Shown piece after piece: positions 48,743 to 57,022 of a DNA stretch of 64,000 nucleotides. Numbering within the stretch: the first letter of the stretch is position 1; every line of letters starts with the position of its first letter. Source of the stretch: CAHJXG01 sp964235485 (GTDB lineage Bacteria > Pseudomonadota > Alphaproteobacteria > Acetobacterales > Acetobacteraceae); the NCBI GenBank assembly GCA_964235485.1, contig CAXSAZ010000001.1:409063-473062 (forward strand), in the 5' to 3' direction. The notes beneath the pieces are model-generated. The model had not been told where the DNA came from and ran no database searches. It saw only the letters and a list, made by a program, of their open reading frames with translations. The position numbers and the translations under genes were made by a program.

Positions 48743-49537
48743 TCAGGCGGATTTCTTGAGCGCGGGCGCGGCGTCCAGGGCCGCGCGGGCCGCTTGCCGC
48801 TCCACGGCGGTGCCGGTGCGCAAAACTCGGGCGAGATCGTCGCGTGCCGCGTCGTCCGCCCACGGCCCCACGCAGCGCCATAGCTCCGGGCTGACCGGAC
48901 GGCCCGCCGCCCAGCGCTCGTGCGCGTAGTCGCAGAGCATACGCATCAGCGTCGGGTTGGCGCGGCGGTCCAACCCTTGGATCGGCGCCAGCGTCGTTTC
49001 GATGAACAGCGCCTTGAGCACGAGCTGATTCCACCCGGCCTCGTCGAACACTTCTGCGGGGTAGGGGTTGGCGTGGGCGACGGCCTCGAACACCGGGCGC
49101 ATGGCGGTGCGGGCGCCTTCCCGGGCCTGTGCCAGGTGCAGCGCCGGGTCGGGATACAGCGGCAGGCCGCGCAGCAGGGCAATTTGCTCGGACAAGTCGG
49201 CGGTGGCGAGCAAGCCGCGCAGCCGGGCGTTGAAGGCCGGGCCGTCGTCGCCGCCATCGCCGTCTTGGGCCAACAGCAGCACGAGGCGGCCGGCTTGGTC
49301 CGCGCTCCAGCCGCGCGGGTCCCAACCGGGCCGGGCACGGTGGGCGGCGGCGAGGTCGTCCGGCCCGAGGGCGAGGTCGGCCTTGCCGAGCCGGCGCGGC
49401 GCCAGGCTGAACGCCAGGTTGAAATCCCGCTCGGACACGCCGGCCCGCAAGCGGTCGCGCTGCGCGGCGAGCCAAGCGGCGGCGTCGGGCGGAAGCTGCC
49501 GCAGCAGCCAGGTGGTCAGGAGGTCGTCAGGGGTCAT
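48743..49537 (-). CDS. EboA-domain protein
   Basis: A 264-residue all-helical protein matching the EboA family: RDFNLAFSLAPRRLGKADL, the segment PGWDPRGWSADQAGRLVLLL, LPLYPDPALHLAQAREGART, and NPYPAEVFDEAGWNQLVLKALF with LPHRxxAN-type GLDRRANPTLMRMLCDYAHERW. No enzymatic motif is seen. Its ATG overlaps the eboC stop by four bases, which sets the start. EboA is named from cyanobacterial and endosymbiont ebo operons implicated in export of a metabolite to the periplasm. Confidence 0.88.
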   Translation of the reverse strand: MTPDDLLTTWLLRQLPPDAAAWLAAQRDRLRAGVSERDFNLAFSLAPRRLGKADLALGPDDLAAAHRARPGWDPRGWSADQAGRLVLLLAQDGDGGDDGPAFNARLRGLLATADLSEQIALLRGLPLYPDPALHLAQAREGARTAMRPVFEAVAHANPYPAEVFDEAGWNQLVLKALFIETTLAPIQGLDRRANPTLMRMLCDYAHERWAAGRPVSPELWRCVGPWADDAARDDLARVLRTGTAVERQAARAALDAAPALKKSA

Positions 49538-50400
49538 GTTCCGCTGATCCAGCGTTGCAGCACGAGGGTTGTGGCGAAGCAGGCGAAGGCGAGGGCGGCG
49601 GCGCCGGGCCATCCGTCCACGGCGAGGAACAAGGCATCCACCAGGGAAATGCCGGCGATGAGCGACACCACGGCGCGGGGGATGTCGCCCGGACGACGGC
49701 GGCGCAGCAACCAAAGCGCCACGCCGATCCACCCGGCGAGCGCCACAAGCACGACCTGCCCGGCCGTCCCGCCAGCCAGCAGGGCGCCGTAGGCGAGGGG
49801 GGCGGCCAGGAACAGCAGCGGCCACAGGCTGCCGAGCCGGCCCACCGACTCCCGCTTGGCGATATAGGTGAGGCCGATCAGGTAGCACAGCGACACGCCG
49901 GCGGCGGCGAGCAGCGGCCCCGGCACCGTGGCGGTCGCGGCCAGCCCGGCGACGACGTAGGCCAACAGGCGGCAGACCGCCATCGTCAGCGGGCTGAACC
50001 GGTTGCCCTTGTGGTTCCAGTTGTAGCCGATGATGGCGCCGGCGAGCGCCAAGCCGCCAAGCACCGCCGCTTCCGGCGGCGCGTCGAAGGCACGGGCAGC
50101 GGCGGCCAACACCGCCACGGCGGCCAGCAGCAGGGCAAAGCCCAGGGCGAACACCGTGTTGGCGTCGATGGCGCCGGACGGGATCGGGCGCGACGGCCGT
50201 TCCCGCGCGTCGATGGCGCTGTCAAAGGCGTCATTGAGGTACATGCCGCCCAGGTAGGCGAGCGACAGCCCGAGCGCCGCCGGCAGGACCGCCCAGTGCC
50301 AGGGCGAGGCGCCGGCCAGCGCCACGCCGGCCAAGGCATTGGTCCAGACCGTCGGCAGGTTCGACACCCGGCCGAGCCGCAAGGCGACAGCGGGCGTCAT
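49534..50400 (-). CDS. EboC: UbiA-like membrane prenyltransferase
   Basis: A 288-residue protein with about eight hydrophobic helices. The UbiA-type prenyl-diphosphate site is LGGMYLNDAFDSAIDARERPSRP (first NDxxDxxxD, about residues 55-77), and a second, weaker region follows KGNRFSPLT. It would join a prenyl chain to an acceptor in the inner membrane. In ebo operons it is EboC. It overlaps eboE and eboA by four bases each. Confidence 0.88.
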   Translation of the reverse strand: MTPAVALRLGRVSNLPTVWTNALAGVALAGASPWHWAVLPAALGLSLAYLGGMYLNDAFDSAIDARERPSRPIPSGAIDANTVFALGFALLLAAVAVLAAAARAFDAPPEAAVLGGLALAGAIIGYNWNHKGNRFSPLTMAVCRLLAYVVAGLAATATVPGPLLAAAGVSLCYLIGLTYIAKRESVGRLGSLWPLLFLAAPLAYGALLAGGTAGQVVLVALAGWIGVALWLLRRRRPGDIPRAVVSLIAGISLVDALFLAVDGWPGAAALAFACFATTLVLQRWISGT

Positions 50401-51611
50401 GCGGCCAGCCGGTCCCGCACCCAGGCCAGCTCGCGGGCGACCGCGGCGTCCAGGCCGCCCGTCCGAAGCTCCGGCGGCAGCACGTCCCAGGTGTAGGTTT
50501 CGACTTCAAGATGCGGGCTGATGCCGTCGGCGCGCTGCCGGGCCAGCATGTCCAGCAGGGTGGGCTGGGTGGTGGCGAAGCGGCCGAGCGGCGCGTCGTG
50601 GAACACCGGGACGTGGCAGTGTACGCGCCATTCCCGTCCGGGCGCGCCGCCGCCGTGCCAGGCGGCCAAGGCTTCCGGCAGGTCGAGGTAGCGCGTCAGC
50701 CCGTCCGGCCCGTGCTCGACGACCTGGTGCAGGTACACGCCGTCGTTGAAGCGGCGCAGCAGTTCGGCGGCGGCGGGGTCCATGCGCGGCACGGCCAAGG
50801 CAGAGGAAAGCTGCAGCTTCACCACCGCCACCCCGGCGCGGCGCAGAACCGCAAGGCTGTCTTCCGGCGCCTCGAACTCCACGGCGGCGTGGCACACGTC
50901 CAGGCATAGGCCGAGATGACGGCGCAGCAGCCTTTCCGAAGCGGCCGGGGTGCGTCCGGACAGGGCGGCGAAGCGCGCGGCGGCGTCCGCGGTGAACAGG
51001 AACTCCTCGAAGAAGCCGACCGCTTCCGCCGTGGTTTCCATCAAGCACATCGGCTCCGGCTCAAGCGCCAGGGCGATGCGGCGGCCTGTCCGGTCCTCCA
51101 GCGCCGCGAGGTGGGCGGCGTGCCGTAGCAGCGCCTCCGCGATGGCGCTCCGCGCGTCGGTGCTGGCGGAGGCCCGGAACGCGCCCGGGACGGTGCTGAC
51201 GCTGCCGGTCAAGCCGGGCTGGTCGTCGGGCAGCAGGGCCGCCAGCAGCCCGGCCAGGCGGTCGGTGTAGGCCAGCCGTTCCGGCGTTTGCCAATCGGGG
51301 GCATACACCTGTTCCTTGACCCGCTCGCCATGGAACGGCCCGTAAGGAAACCCGTTGATCGTGAAGACGTAAAGCTGCTCGCTGGCCAGGAACCCGCGCA
51401 ACGCTTCCAGCGCGTCCGGCGCGTCCAGGGCCTCCGCGGCAACGGCGGACAGCCGCAGCCCGACGCCCATGGGGGCGTGCGGCGAAGCGCGGCGCTTCAC
51501 CTCCGGCAGGTGCCGCCGCAACGCAGCGAAGATGTCCGGCCAGCTTTCGCCGCGGTGGACGTTGGTGCAGTAGGTGAGGTGCGCCGGGCCGGACGGGAGA
51601 AGCAGCCTCAT
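50397..51611 (-). CDS. EboE: TIM-barrel metabolite traffic protein
   Basis: A 404-residue protein of the xylose-isomerase-like TIM-barrel fold, called EboE in ebo clusters. Landmarks are LTYCTNVHRGESW at the N-terminus, FTINGFPYGPFHGERVKEQVYAPDW, IALALEPEPMCLMETT, LGLCLDVCHAAVEFE and the C-terminal HLEVETYTWDVLP, holding the Glu, Asp and His residues expected at a sugar-phosphate-isomerase-like metal site. It is the first gene of the minus-strand set E-C-A-B-F. Confidence 0.9.
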   Translation of the reverse strand: MRLLLPSGPAHLTYCTNVHRGESWPDIFAALRRHLPEVKRRASPHAPMGVGLRLSAVAAEALDAPDALEALRGFLASEQLYVFTINGFPYGPFHGERVKEQVYAPDWQTPERLAYTDRLAGLLAALLPDDQPGLTGSVSTVPGAFRASASTDARSAIAEALLRHAAHLAALEDRTGRRIALALEPEPMCLMETTAEAVGFFEEFLFTADAAARFAALSGRTPAASERLLRRHLGLCLDVCHAAVEFEAPEDSLAVLRRAGVAVVKLQLSSALAVPRMDPAAAELLRRFNDGVYLHQVVEHGPDGLTRYLDLPEALAAWHGGGAPGREWRVHCHVPVFHDAPLGRFATTQPTLLDMLARQRADGISPHLEVETYTWDVLPPELRTGGLDAAVARELAWVRDRLAA

Positions 51612-51960
51612 GACCGCCGCGGCCGTCCGTCACTTGGGAGCAGCAAGAATACGGCCATTTCCACTTTGCGTCCTTTGCGTATGGCGCAAGCCGAAAGCAG
51701 AAATGGTCGGCTTTGCATAATGATAGTCACCAAATCGACTGAGTTACACTATAACAAAAGAGAGTTGATTGAGCATTGATCAAGCAGGTTTGGTTAGAAA
51801 ACGACATTGCAACCGGCGCCACGAATCAACTAAATCTGAGATTGCGTTATCATTTGTGTTGCATGTAGTTTGTTTTTGATGCGGGGCTTTGGCCCTTGCC
51901 GCGCTGCGCCGGCTTTGTCGATCCGGCCCAAGCCTTCCTGCGTCCCCAGGAGTGACCGCC
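51612..51960. other. Intergenic region with AT-rich core
   Basis: 349 bases between divergent eboE and ogt. About 51650-51890 is strongly A/T-rich compared with the rest of the window and must hold promoters for both. I could not pick a convincing -35/-10 pair, hairpin or operator. Confidence 0.6.
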
Positions 51961-52524
51961 TTGCCTGTACAGGCCTTTTCCGTTGAGCAGATCGACACCC
52001 CGACCGGCCGCATCCTGGTCGTCACGGACGATGACGACCGCTTGCGCGCGGTGGATTGGGAGGACCACGAGCAACGCCTGGATCAGCTTCTGCGGCGGCA
52101 GTACGGCGCGGATATGATCCGGCTCCAAGTGGCGTCGCGCGCCTCGGCGGCCAGCCGCGCACTCCGGGCCTACTTTGACGGGAATACGGGCTGCCTGGCC
52201 AGCCTGACGGTGGCGACGGTCGGTACTGGGTTTCAACGGTTGGTTTGGGACGCGCTGCGCCAGATCCCGCCGGGTCAGACGGTCAGCTACGGCGCGCTGG
52301 CGGCGCGGATCGGCCGGCCCACGGCCATGCGCGCGGTGGGCCTCGCGAACGGCGCCAACCCCGTCTCCATTGTCGTGCCGTGCCACCGCGTGGTCGGGGC
52401 GGGCGGCGCGCTGACCGGCTTCGGCGGCGGGCTGGAGCGCAAGCGCTGGCTGCTGGCGCATGAGGGCGCGTCCGCTCAGGCCGCGATGGACCTCCCGTCG
52501 CTGTCGTCGCTGTCAAAGCGGTAA
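51961..52524 (+). CDS. ogt: Methylated-DNA--protein-cysteine methyltransferase (Ogt type)
   Basis: Repairs O6-alkylguanine by transfer to its own cysteine (187 residues). The active site is VVPCHRVVGAGG, the helix-turn-helix lies in GQTVSYGALAARIGRPTAMRAVG, and the Asn hinge is NGANP. The start is not obvious: the TTG at 51961 has an AGGAG eight bases upstream and begins PVQAFSVEQ; the frame is open to a TTG at 51889. Second alkyltransferase of the window after Ada. Its 3' end overlaps the decayed ABC ATPase by 49 bases. Confidence 0.92.
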   Translation: MPVQAFSVEQIDTPTGRILVVTDDDDRLRAVDWEDHEQRLDQLLRRQYGADMIRLQVASRASAASRALRAYFDGNTGCLASLTVATVGTGFQRLVWDALRQIPPGQTVSYGALAARIGRPTAMRAVGLANGANPVSIVVPCHRVVGAGGALTGFGGGLERKRWLLAHEGASAQAAMDLPSLSSLSKR

Positions 52525-52698
52525 ACCTTGCCCTCCTGCGGCGTGAGGCCGACGCGGTCGCCCACCGCGCCGCCGCGCAGCGCCACGATCTTGTCGGCCA
52601 GCGTCATGGCCTCGATTTGGTCGTGGGTGACATAAACCATGGTGGCGCCAAACTGGCGGTGCAGCTTGGCGGTCTCGATGCGCGTGCCGGCGCGCAAG

Positions 52699-52738
<40 letters not shown>

Positions 52739-52760
52739 GGCTGGGCTGGCGCACGATGGT

Positions 52761-52970
52761 CCGGCCGATGGCGACGCGCTGGCGCTGCCCGCCCGACAAC
52801 TCGGCCGGGCGGCGGNNNNNNNNNNNNNNNNNNNNNNNNNNNNNNNNNNNNNNNNNNNNNNNNNNNNNNNNNNNNNNNNNNNNNNNNNNNNNNNNNNNNN
52901 NNNNNNNNNNNNNNNCCGGCCGATGGCGACGCGCTGGCGCTGCCCGCCCGACAACTCGGCCGGGCGGCGG
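52761..52970. repeat. 55-base identical flanks of the assembly gap
   Basis: Bases 52761-52815, directly left of the gap, are identical to 52916-52970, directly right of it. Both encode the same ABC signature segment of the one ATPase remnant, so they are the overlapping ends of two contigs rather than a biological duplication. Confidence 0.93.
52816..52915. other. Run of 100 N (scaffold gap)
   Basis: Exactly 100 unknown bases, a conventional filler length. Because its flanks are the same 55 bases, the true gap is probably zero and the contigs overlap. Confidence 0.98.
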
Positions 52971-53236
52971 TCCAAGAGGGCGTCGAGCCGCAGCATGGCG
53001 GAGGCCGTCTCGACCCGGCACTTGATGTCCGCCGCGGCCACCCCCTCCTGCGACAAGGGGGGGCCATGTTCCGCGCCACCGTAAAATGCGGATGCAGCGC
53101 GCAGCCTTGGAACATCATGGCGACGCCGCGCTTGGCCGGCGGCACGCCGTTCATCAGCCGGCTGTCGATCCGGGGGGCGCCGGACGTTTGCTCGTCCAGC
53201 CCGGCGATCACGCGCAGCAGCGTCGATTTGAGGCCG

Positions 53237-53395
53237 CCATGGTGCCGAACAACAGCACCGCCGCGAGCGAGCCGACCATGACGACCAGGCGGTTGACGAA
53301 TGGTACAGAAAAGTGCCCAGGCCCAGCATCGTCTTATAGCCGATCAGGTCGAAGGTCGCCGGCCCCGGTAGGCTCAGAGGCGCGTCGGGCGAACC
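53237..53395 (-). pseudogene. Fragment of a carbohydrate ABC permease fused to the ATPase remnant
   Basis: The minus strand reads PDAPLSLPGPATFDLIGYKT then MLGLGTFLYH, shifts frame once and continues FVNRLVVMVGSLAAVLLFGTMAA. This is the region before and in a transmembrane helix of MalG-type permeases (TFxxxFxNSLxVxxGSTLxxxLxGTLAA). It joins the ATPase remnant directly at about 53236, so the end of the permease and the start of the ATPase have been deleted together. Confidence 0.65.
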
Positions 53396-53521
53396 CGCGG
53401 GATGGGCCGAGACTGCCGGCGCCGCGCCTTGCGCCAGCCGCGGAATCCCACCGCCCGCGCTTTGCCGGCTGGGTGCCGAAGCGCCTATGGTCTCGCGGCA
53501 AACCGCAACGGGGGTGAAGCG

Positions 53522-54559
53522 ATGCCGGACGGAGCTGAAACCCATATGGCGGCCGAACTCCGTGAAGCGTCGGATGCGGTCGCGCGGTTCGTGGCGCGGG
53601 AAGCGGGCACCCTGCGAAGCCTTGGCGCCCGGCTGCGGGCGCTGGACCCGGCCGTAGTCGTCACCTGCGCACGCGGATCGTCGGACAACGCGACGGCCTA
53701 TTTCAAGTACCTGACCGAGATCCTCCTGGGCGTGCCCGTGGCCTCGATCGGCCCATCGGTCGCTTCGTTGTACAAAGCGCCCTTGAGGCTCAAAGGCGCC
53801 TTGGTGGTGTCCGTTTCGCAGTCCGGCCAAAGCCCGGACATCATCGCCTTGCAGGCCGCGGCGCGGGAAGCCGGGGCGTTCTCGGTCGCGGTGGTCAACC
53901 AGGACGACTCGCCGCTCGCAAGGACGGCGGACGTGGTGATCCCCCTCCATGCCGGGCAGGAAGCCAGCGTCGCCGCGACCAAGAGCTGCATCGCCTCCGC
54001 CGCCGCCCTCGCGGCGCTTGTCGCCGAGTGGCGGGAGGACCCGGCGCTGCGGGAGGCCGTCATGCGCCTGCCGGATGCCTTGGCAGCGACGCTCGGCCAC
54101 GGCTGGGACGCGGCTTTGCCGGCGTTCGGGGCGGCGCAGTCCGCCTACGTGCTGGGCCGCGGACCCGCCTTGCCGGTCGCGGCGGAGGCGGCGCTCAAGC
54201 TCAAGGAGACCTGCGTGCTCCATGCCGAGGCGTTCTCCGGCGCCGAGGTGATGCACGGGCCGCTGCAACTCCTGGAACCCGGCTTCCCGGTGATCGCGTT
54301 CCACCAGGCCGACCCGTCCTGGGACGCGATGGCGGAGAGCATCGGCCGGCTGCGGGCCTTGGGCGGGCGGGTGTTCGAGGTATCAGCCGAGGGCTTGGGC
54401 CAGCCCGATCACCTGGGCGCCGCGGCGGCGGGGCACCCGGCGCTCGATCCGCTCGCCATGCTGCTCTCCTTTTATGCTTTCGCCGAGTCGCTGTCCCGGG
54501 CGCGCGGGCACGATCCCGACCGGCCGTCGCACCTGCGCAAGGTGACGGAAACCGTTTGA
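53522..54559 (+). CDS. SIS-domain sugar isomerase/deaminase (GlmS-like, AgaS/NagB-II type)
   Basis: A 345-residue protein with two SIS (sugar isomerase) domains and no glutaminase domain. Motifs are CARGSSDNATAYFKYLTE near residue 50, SVSQSGQSPDIIAL, NQDDSPLARTADVVIPLHAGQE and the second-domain VLGRGPALPVAAEAALKLKE with ETCVLHAEAFSGAEVMHGP, the last typical of amino-sugar-phosphate enzymes. With NagA next, conversion of glucosamine-6-phosphate to fructose-6-phosphate and ammonia is likely. The start has a GGGGGTG site; it ends overlapping nagA (TGATG). Confidence 0.9.
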   Translation: MPDGAETHMAAELREASDAVARFVAREAGTLRSLGARLRALDPAVVVTCARGSSDNATAYFKYLTEILLGVPVASIGPSVASLYKAPLRLKGALVVSVSQSGQSPDIIALQAAAREAGAFSVAVVNQDDSPLARTADVVIPLHAGQEASVAATKSCIASAAALAALVAEWREDPALREAVMRLPDALAATLGHGWDAALPAFGAAQSAYVLGRGPALPVAAEAALKLKETCVLHAEAFSGAEVMHGPLQLLEPGFPVIAFHQADPSWDAMAESIGRLRALGGRVFEVSAEGLGQPDHLGAAAAGHPALDPLAMLLSFYAFAESLSRARGHDPDRPSHLRKVTETV

Positions 54560-55710
54560 TGGCCCTGCAAGCCCTTTGCGGCGCGCGCATCTTCACCGGC
54601 GAGCGTTTCCTCGACGGCCACGCGGTCTTGGTTGACGGCGCCCGGGTTCTCGACCTGCGCCCGATGGCCGACGTGCCGGCCGAGTGCCCCCGGCACGACC
54701 TCCCCGGCGGCACCCTGGCGCCCGGCTTCATCGACGCCCAGGTGAACGGCGGCGGCGGGGTGCTGTTCAACGAGGCACGGACCGCCGAGGGGGTGGCCGC
54801 CATCGCCGCGGCGCACGCGCGCCATGGGACCACCGGCCTGCTGCCGACCTTCATCACCGACCGCGGGGACCGCCGGGCGGAGGCGGTGGCGGCGGTCCGT
54901 GAGGCGGTCGCGGCGGGGGTGCCGGGCATCCTGGGCATCCACCTCGAAGGCCCGTTCCTGGCACCGGCGCGCAAGGGGGCGCACGACCCCGGCCTGATCC
55001 GCCCGATGACCGATGCGGATGTTGATGCGCTGCTCGGCACCGGCCTCCGCACCGTGCTGCTCACGGTGGCAGTGGAGGCGGTCTCGCCGACGCAGATCAA
55101 GCGGCTGGCGGAGGGCGGCGTCATCGTCAGCCTCGGGCACAGCGACGCGCCCTTTGAGGCCGCGGCGGCGGCGGCCGGTGCCGGGGCGCGGGGCGTCACC
55201 CACCTGTTCAACGCCATGTCGCAGCTTGGGCACCGCGCGCCCGGCCTGGTCGGCGCCGCGCTGGACCACGGCGGGCTGTGGGCCGGGCTGATCGCCGACG
55301 GCCACCACGTCCACCCGGCGGCGTTGCGGGTCGCGCTGCGGGCCAAGCAGGGGCCGGCGCGGCTGTTCCTGGTCAGCGACGCGATGCCGCCGGCCGGGTC
55401 GGGCGGCGACACCTTCATGCTCAACGGCCGGACCGTGGCCCGGCGCCATGGCCGGCTGACGCTGGCGGATGGGACGCTGGCAGGATCGGACCTCACGATG
55501 GATCGGGCCGTCCGCTTCGCCGTCGAGCACCTGCATCAGCCGCTCGCGGAGGCGCTGCGGATGGCGAGCCTTTACCCGGCGCAGTTCCTGCGGCTCGACG
55601 CGGACCGGGGCCGGATCGCGCCGGGGTTCGCGGCGGACATGGTTCTCCTGAACGGTGACCTGTCGGTTCGGGCGGCGTGGGTCGCCGGCGCCGTCACGCC
55701 AGGCTCCTGA
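54559..55710 (+). CDS. nagA: N-acetylglucosamine-6-phosphate deacetylase
   Basis: Metal-dependent amidohydrolase (383 residues) removing acetate from GlcNAc-6-P. Seen are GFIDAQVNGGGGVLFN (the HxH of many amidohydrolases is replaced by QVNGG as usual in NagA), GIHLEGPFLAPARKGAHDP with the metal Glu, SLGHSDAPFE, GVTHLFNAMSQLGHRAPGLVG, IADGHHVHP and the catalytic Asp in FLVSDAMPPAG. One-base overlap with the SIS gene shows a shared transcript; the decayed ABC transporter next door suggests the import arm is lost. Confidence 0.95.
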   Translation: MALQALCGARIFTGERFLDGHAVLVDGARVLDLRPMADVPAECPRHDLPGGTLAPGFIDAQVNGGGGVLFNEARTAEGVAAIAAAHARHGTTGLLPTFITDRGDRRAEAVAAVREAVAAGVPGILGIHLEGPFLAPARKGAHDPGLIRPMTDADVDALLGTGLRTVLLTVAVEAVSPTQIKRLAEGGVIVSLGHSDAPFEAAAAAAGAGARGVTHLFNAMSQLGHRAPGLVGAALDHGGLWAGLIADGHHVHPAALRVALRAKQGPARLFLVSDAMPPAGSGGDTFMLNGRTVARRHGRLTLADGTLAGSDLTMDRAVRFAVEHLHQPLAEALRMASLYPAQFLRLDADRGRIAPGFAADMVLLNGDLSVRAAWVAGAVTPGS

Positions 55711-56686
55711 CATCGGCTTCCAGCAGTTCAGGCCCCATGAACAAGGAGCTGCGGTCGAGCCGGGTATGGAGGGCGAACCGCTCGGGCGTGAGCGGGCCGG
55801 GCCGCCCGATGAGGTAGCCCTGCACCTCGTCGCAGCAATACGCCTGCAGGATTTCAAGCTGGGTCTGGTGCGCGACGCCCTCGGCGCAAACCGCCATGTC
55901 CAGCCCGGCGCCCAGTTGCAGCACCGCGCGGGTGATCGCCTCGGTGCGCCGGCAGGTGCCCAGGTTCTCGATGAACAAGCGGTCGAGCTTCAGCCTGTCG
56001 AACGGGATGATGCGCAGGTAGCTCATCGACGAGTAGCCGGTGCCGAAATCGTCCAGCGACAGGCCGACGCCCACGGCCTTGAGCTGCGCAAGCTCCCGCT
56101 GGGCGTTGCCCGTGTTGTCGATGAACACGCGCTCCGTGACCTCGATTTCCAACCGGCTGGGGCTGAGGCCGGTTTCACGCAGCGCGGCCTCCACGGCGTG
56201 CGACAGGTCCTCGCCCTCGAACCAGTAGGCGGACACGTTGACCGCGGCGCGAAACGGCTGCGGCCAGCGCTGCGCCTCCGCGCAGGCGGCGCGGAGCACC
56301 CAGGTGTCGAGCTGCTTATACAAGCCAAGCGCCTCCGCAATCGGCACAAAGGTGCCGGGCGACACTTTGCCGCAACCCGGGCGGTTCCACCGGACCAATG
56401 CCTCGAACCGGTGGAGCGTGCCGGTCAGGCAGTTGACGATGGGCTGCCAATGCAGATGGAGCTGCCCGGCGTCCAGCGCTTCCCGAAGGTCGCGCTCCAG
56501 TTCGCGCCGGTTGGTTGAAACGCGGTCCTCGGACAGCAGTGGCAGGACGGCCAATGCGTCCTCGTCGGTGCGCAGCTCGGCATCGGCCCCGTGGCGGTCC
56601 GCTGCGTCCTTCTCCGCGGCAATCTGCCCTTCCTCGCCCTTTCCAGGGGCCAAAACGTTCAGGCTGAGGCTCGAACCGTGCGGCAT
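55694..56686 (-). CDS. EAL-domain cyclic-di-GMP phosphodiesterase
   Basis: A 330-residue cytoplasmic protein. A 60-residue variable N-terminus precedes a full EAL domain: FEALVRW, NVSAYWF, LEIEVTER, LSLDDFGTGYSS, the KLDRLFI lysine, CAEGV and QGYLIGRP. All residues that bind metal and substrate in active EAL enzymes are present, so it should degrade c-di-GMP to pGpG. No GGDEF domain and no sensor are attached. It overlaps the 3' end of nagA by 17 bases (convergent) and lies next to the exopolysaccharide genes, which c-di-GMP often controls. Confidence 0.93.
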   Translation of the reverse strand: MPHGSSLSLNVLAPGKGEEGQIAAEKDAADRHGADAELRTDEDALAVLPLLSEDRVSTNRRELERDLREALDAGQLHLHWQPIVNCLTGTLHRFEALVRWNRPGCGKVSPGTFVPIAEALGLYKQLDTWVLRAACAEAQRWPQPFRAAVNVSAYWFEGEDLSHAVEAALRETGLSPSRLEIEVTERVFIDNTGNAQRELAQLKAVGVGLSLDDFGTGYSSMSYLRIIPFDRLKLDRLFIENLGTCRRTEAITRAVLQLGAGLDMAVCAEGVAHQTQLEILQAYCCDEVQGYLIGRPGPLTPERFALHTRLDRSSLFMGPELLEADVRSLA

Positions 56687-57022
56687 CGTCGATCCCTAAC
56701 GTTTGCGAAACGCTGGATGCGGTTCCAGGCGTCGTCCATTGGCCATTATGCCCTACATGTGCGCTAAACCGCATAAAGCAAACTGCAGCTTCGTACTCTT
56801 TCAGATGGAATCTCCTGATCGTTGAATTTTCCGGTTGATTCGTTCAAGCACCATCTCTGCGCCGCGGTTTGTGGGCCAACCCGAAGCGGTGCGACGCATG
56901 GTGCTGGCGTCAAACGCCCCCGCGCCCAGGATTGCGGCGCAACCTCCCGGGCCGTTGCAGCGGCCCACAGGGCGGCCCTCCTGGCAAATATCGAGTCGAT
57001 ATGTTAATGGAAACCGCGCGGT
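56687..57022. other. Intergenic region before the exopolysaccharide genes
   Basis: 336 bases between divergent EAL gene and flippase. The part around 56760-56830 is A/T-richer and is the likely promoter zone. Short frames here have poor codon use. I see no hairpin, riboswitch or repeat. Confidence 0.5.

Noticed and set aside
52761..52970. Direct repeat flanking the N run as a real duplication or mobile-element target site
   Set aside because: Both copies are the same segment of one gene and meet at a 100-N filler; contig overlap explains it.
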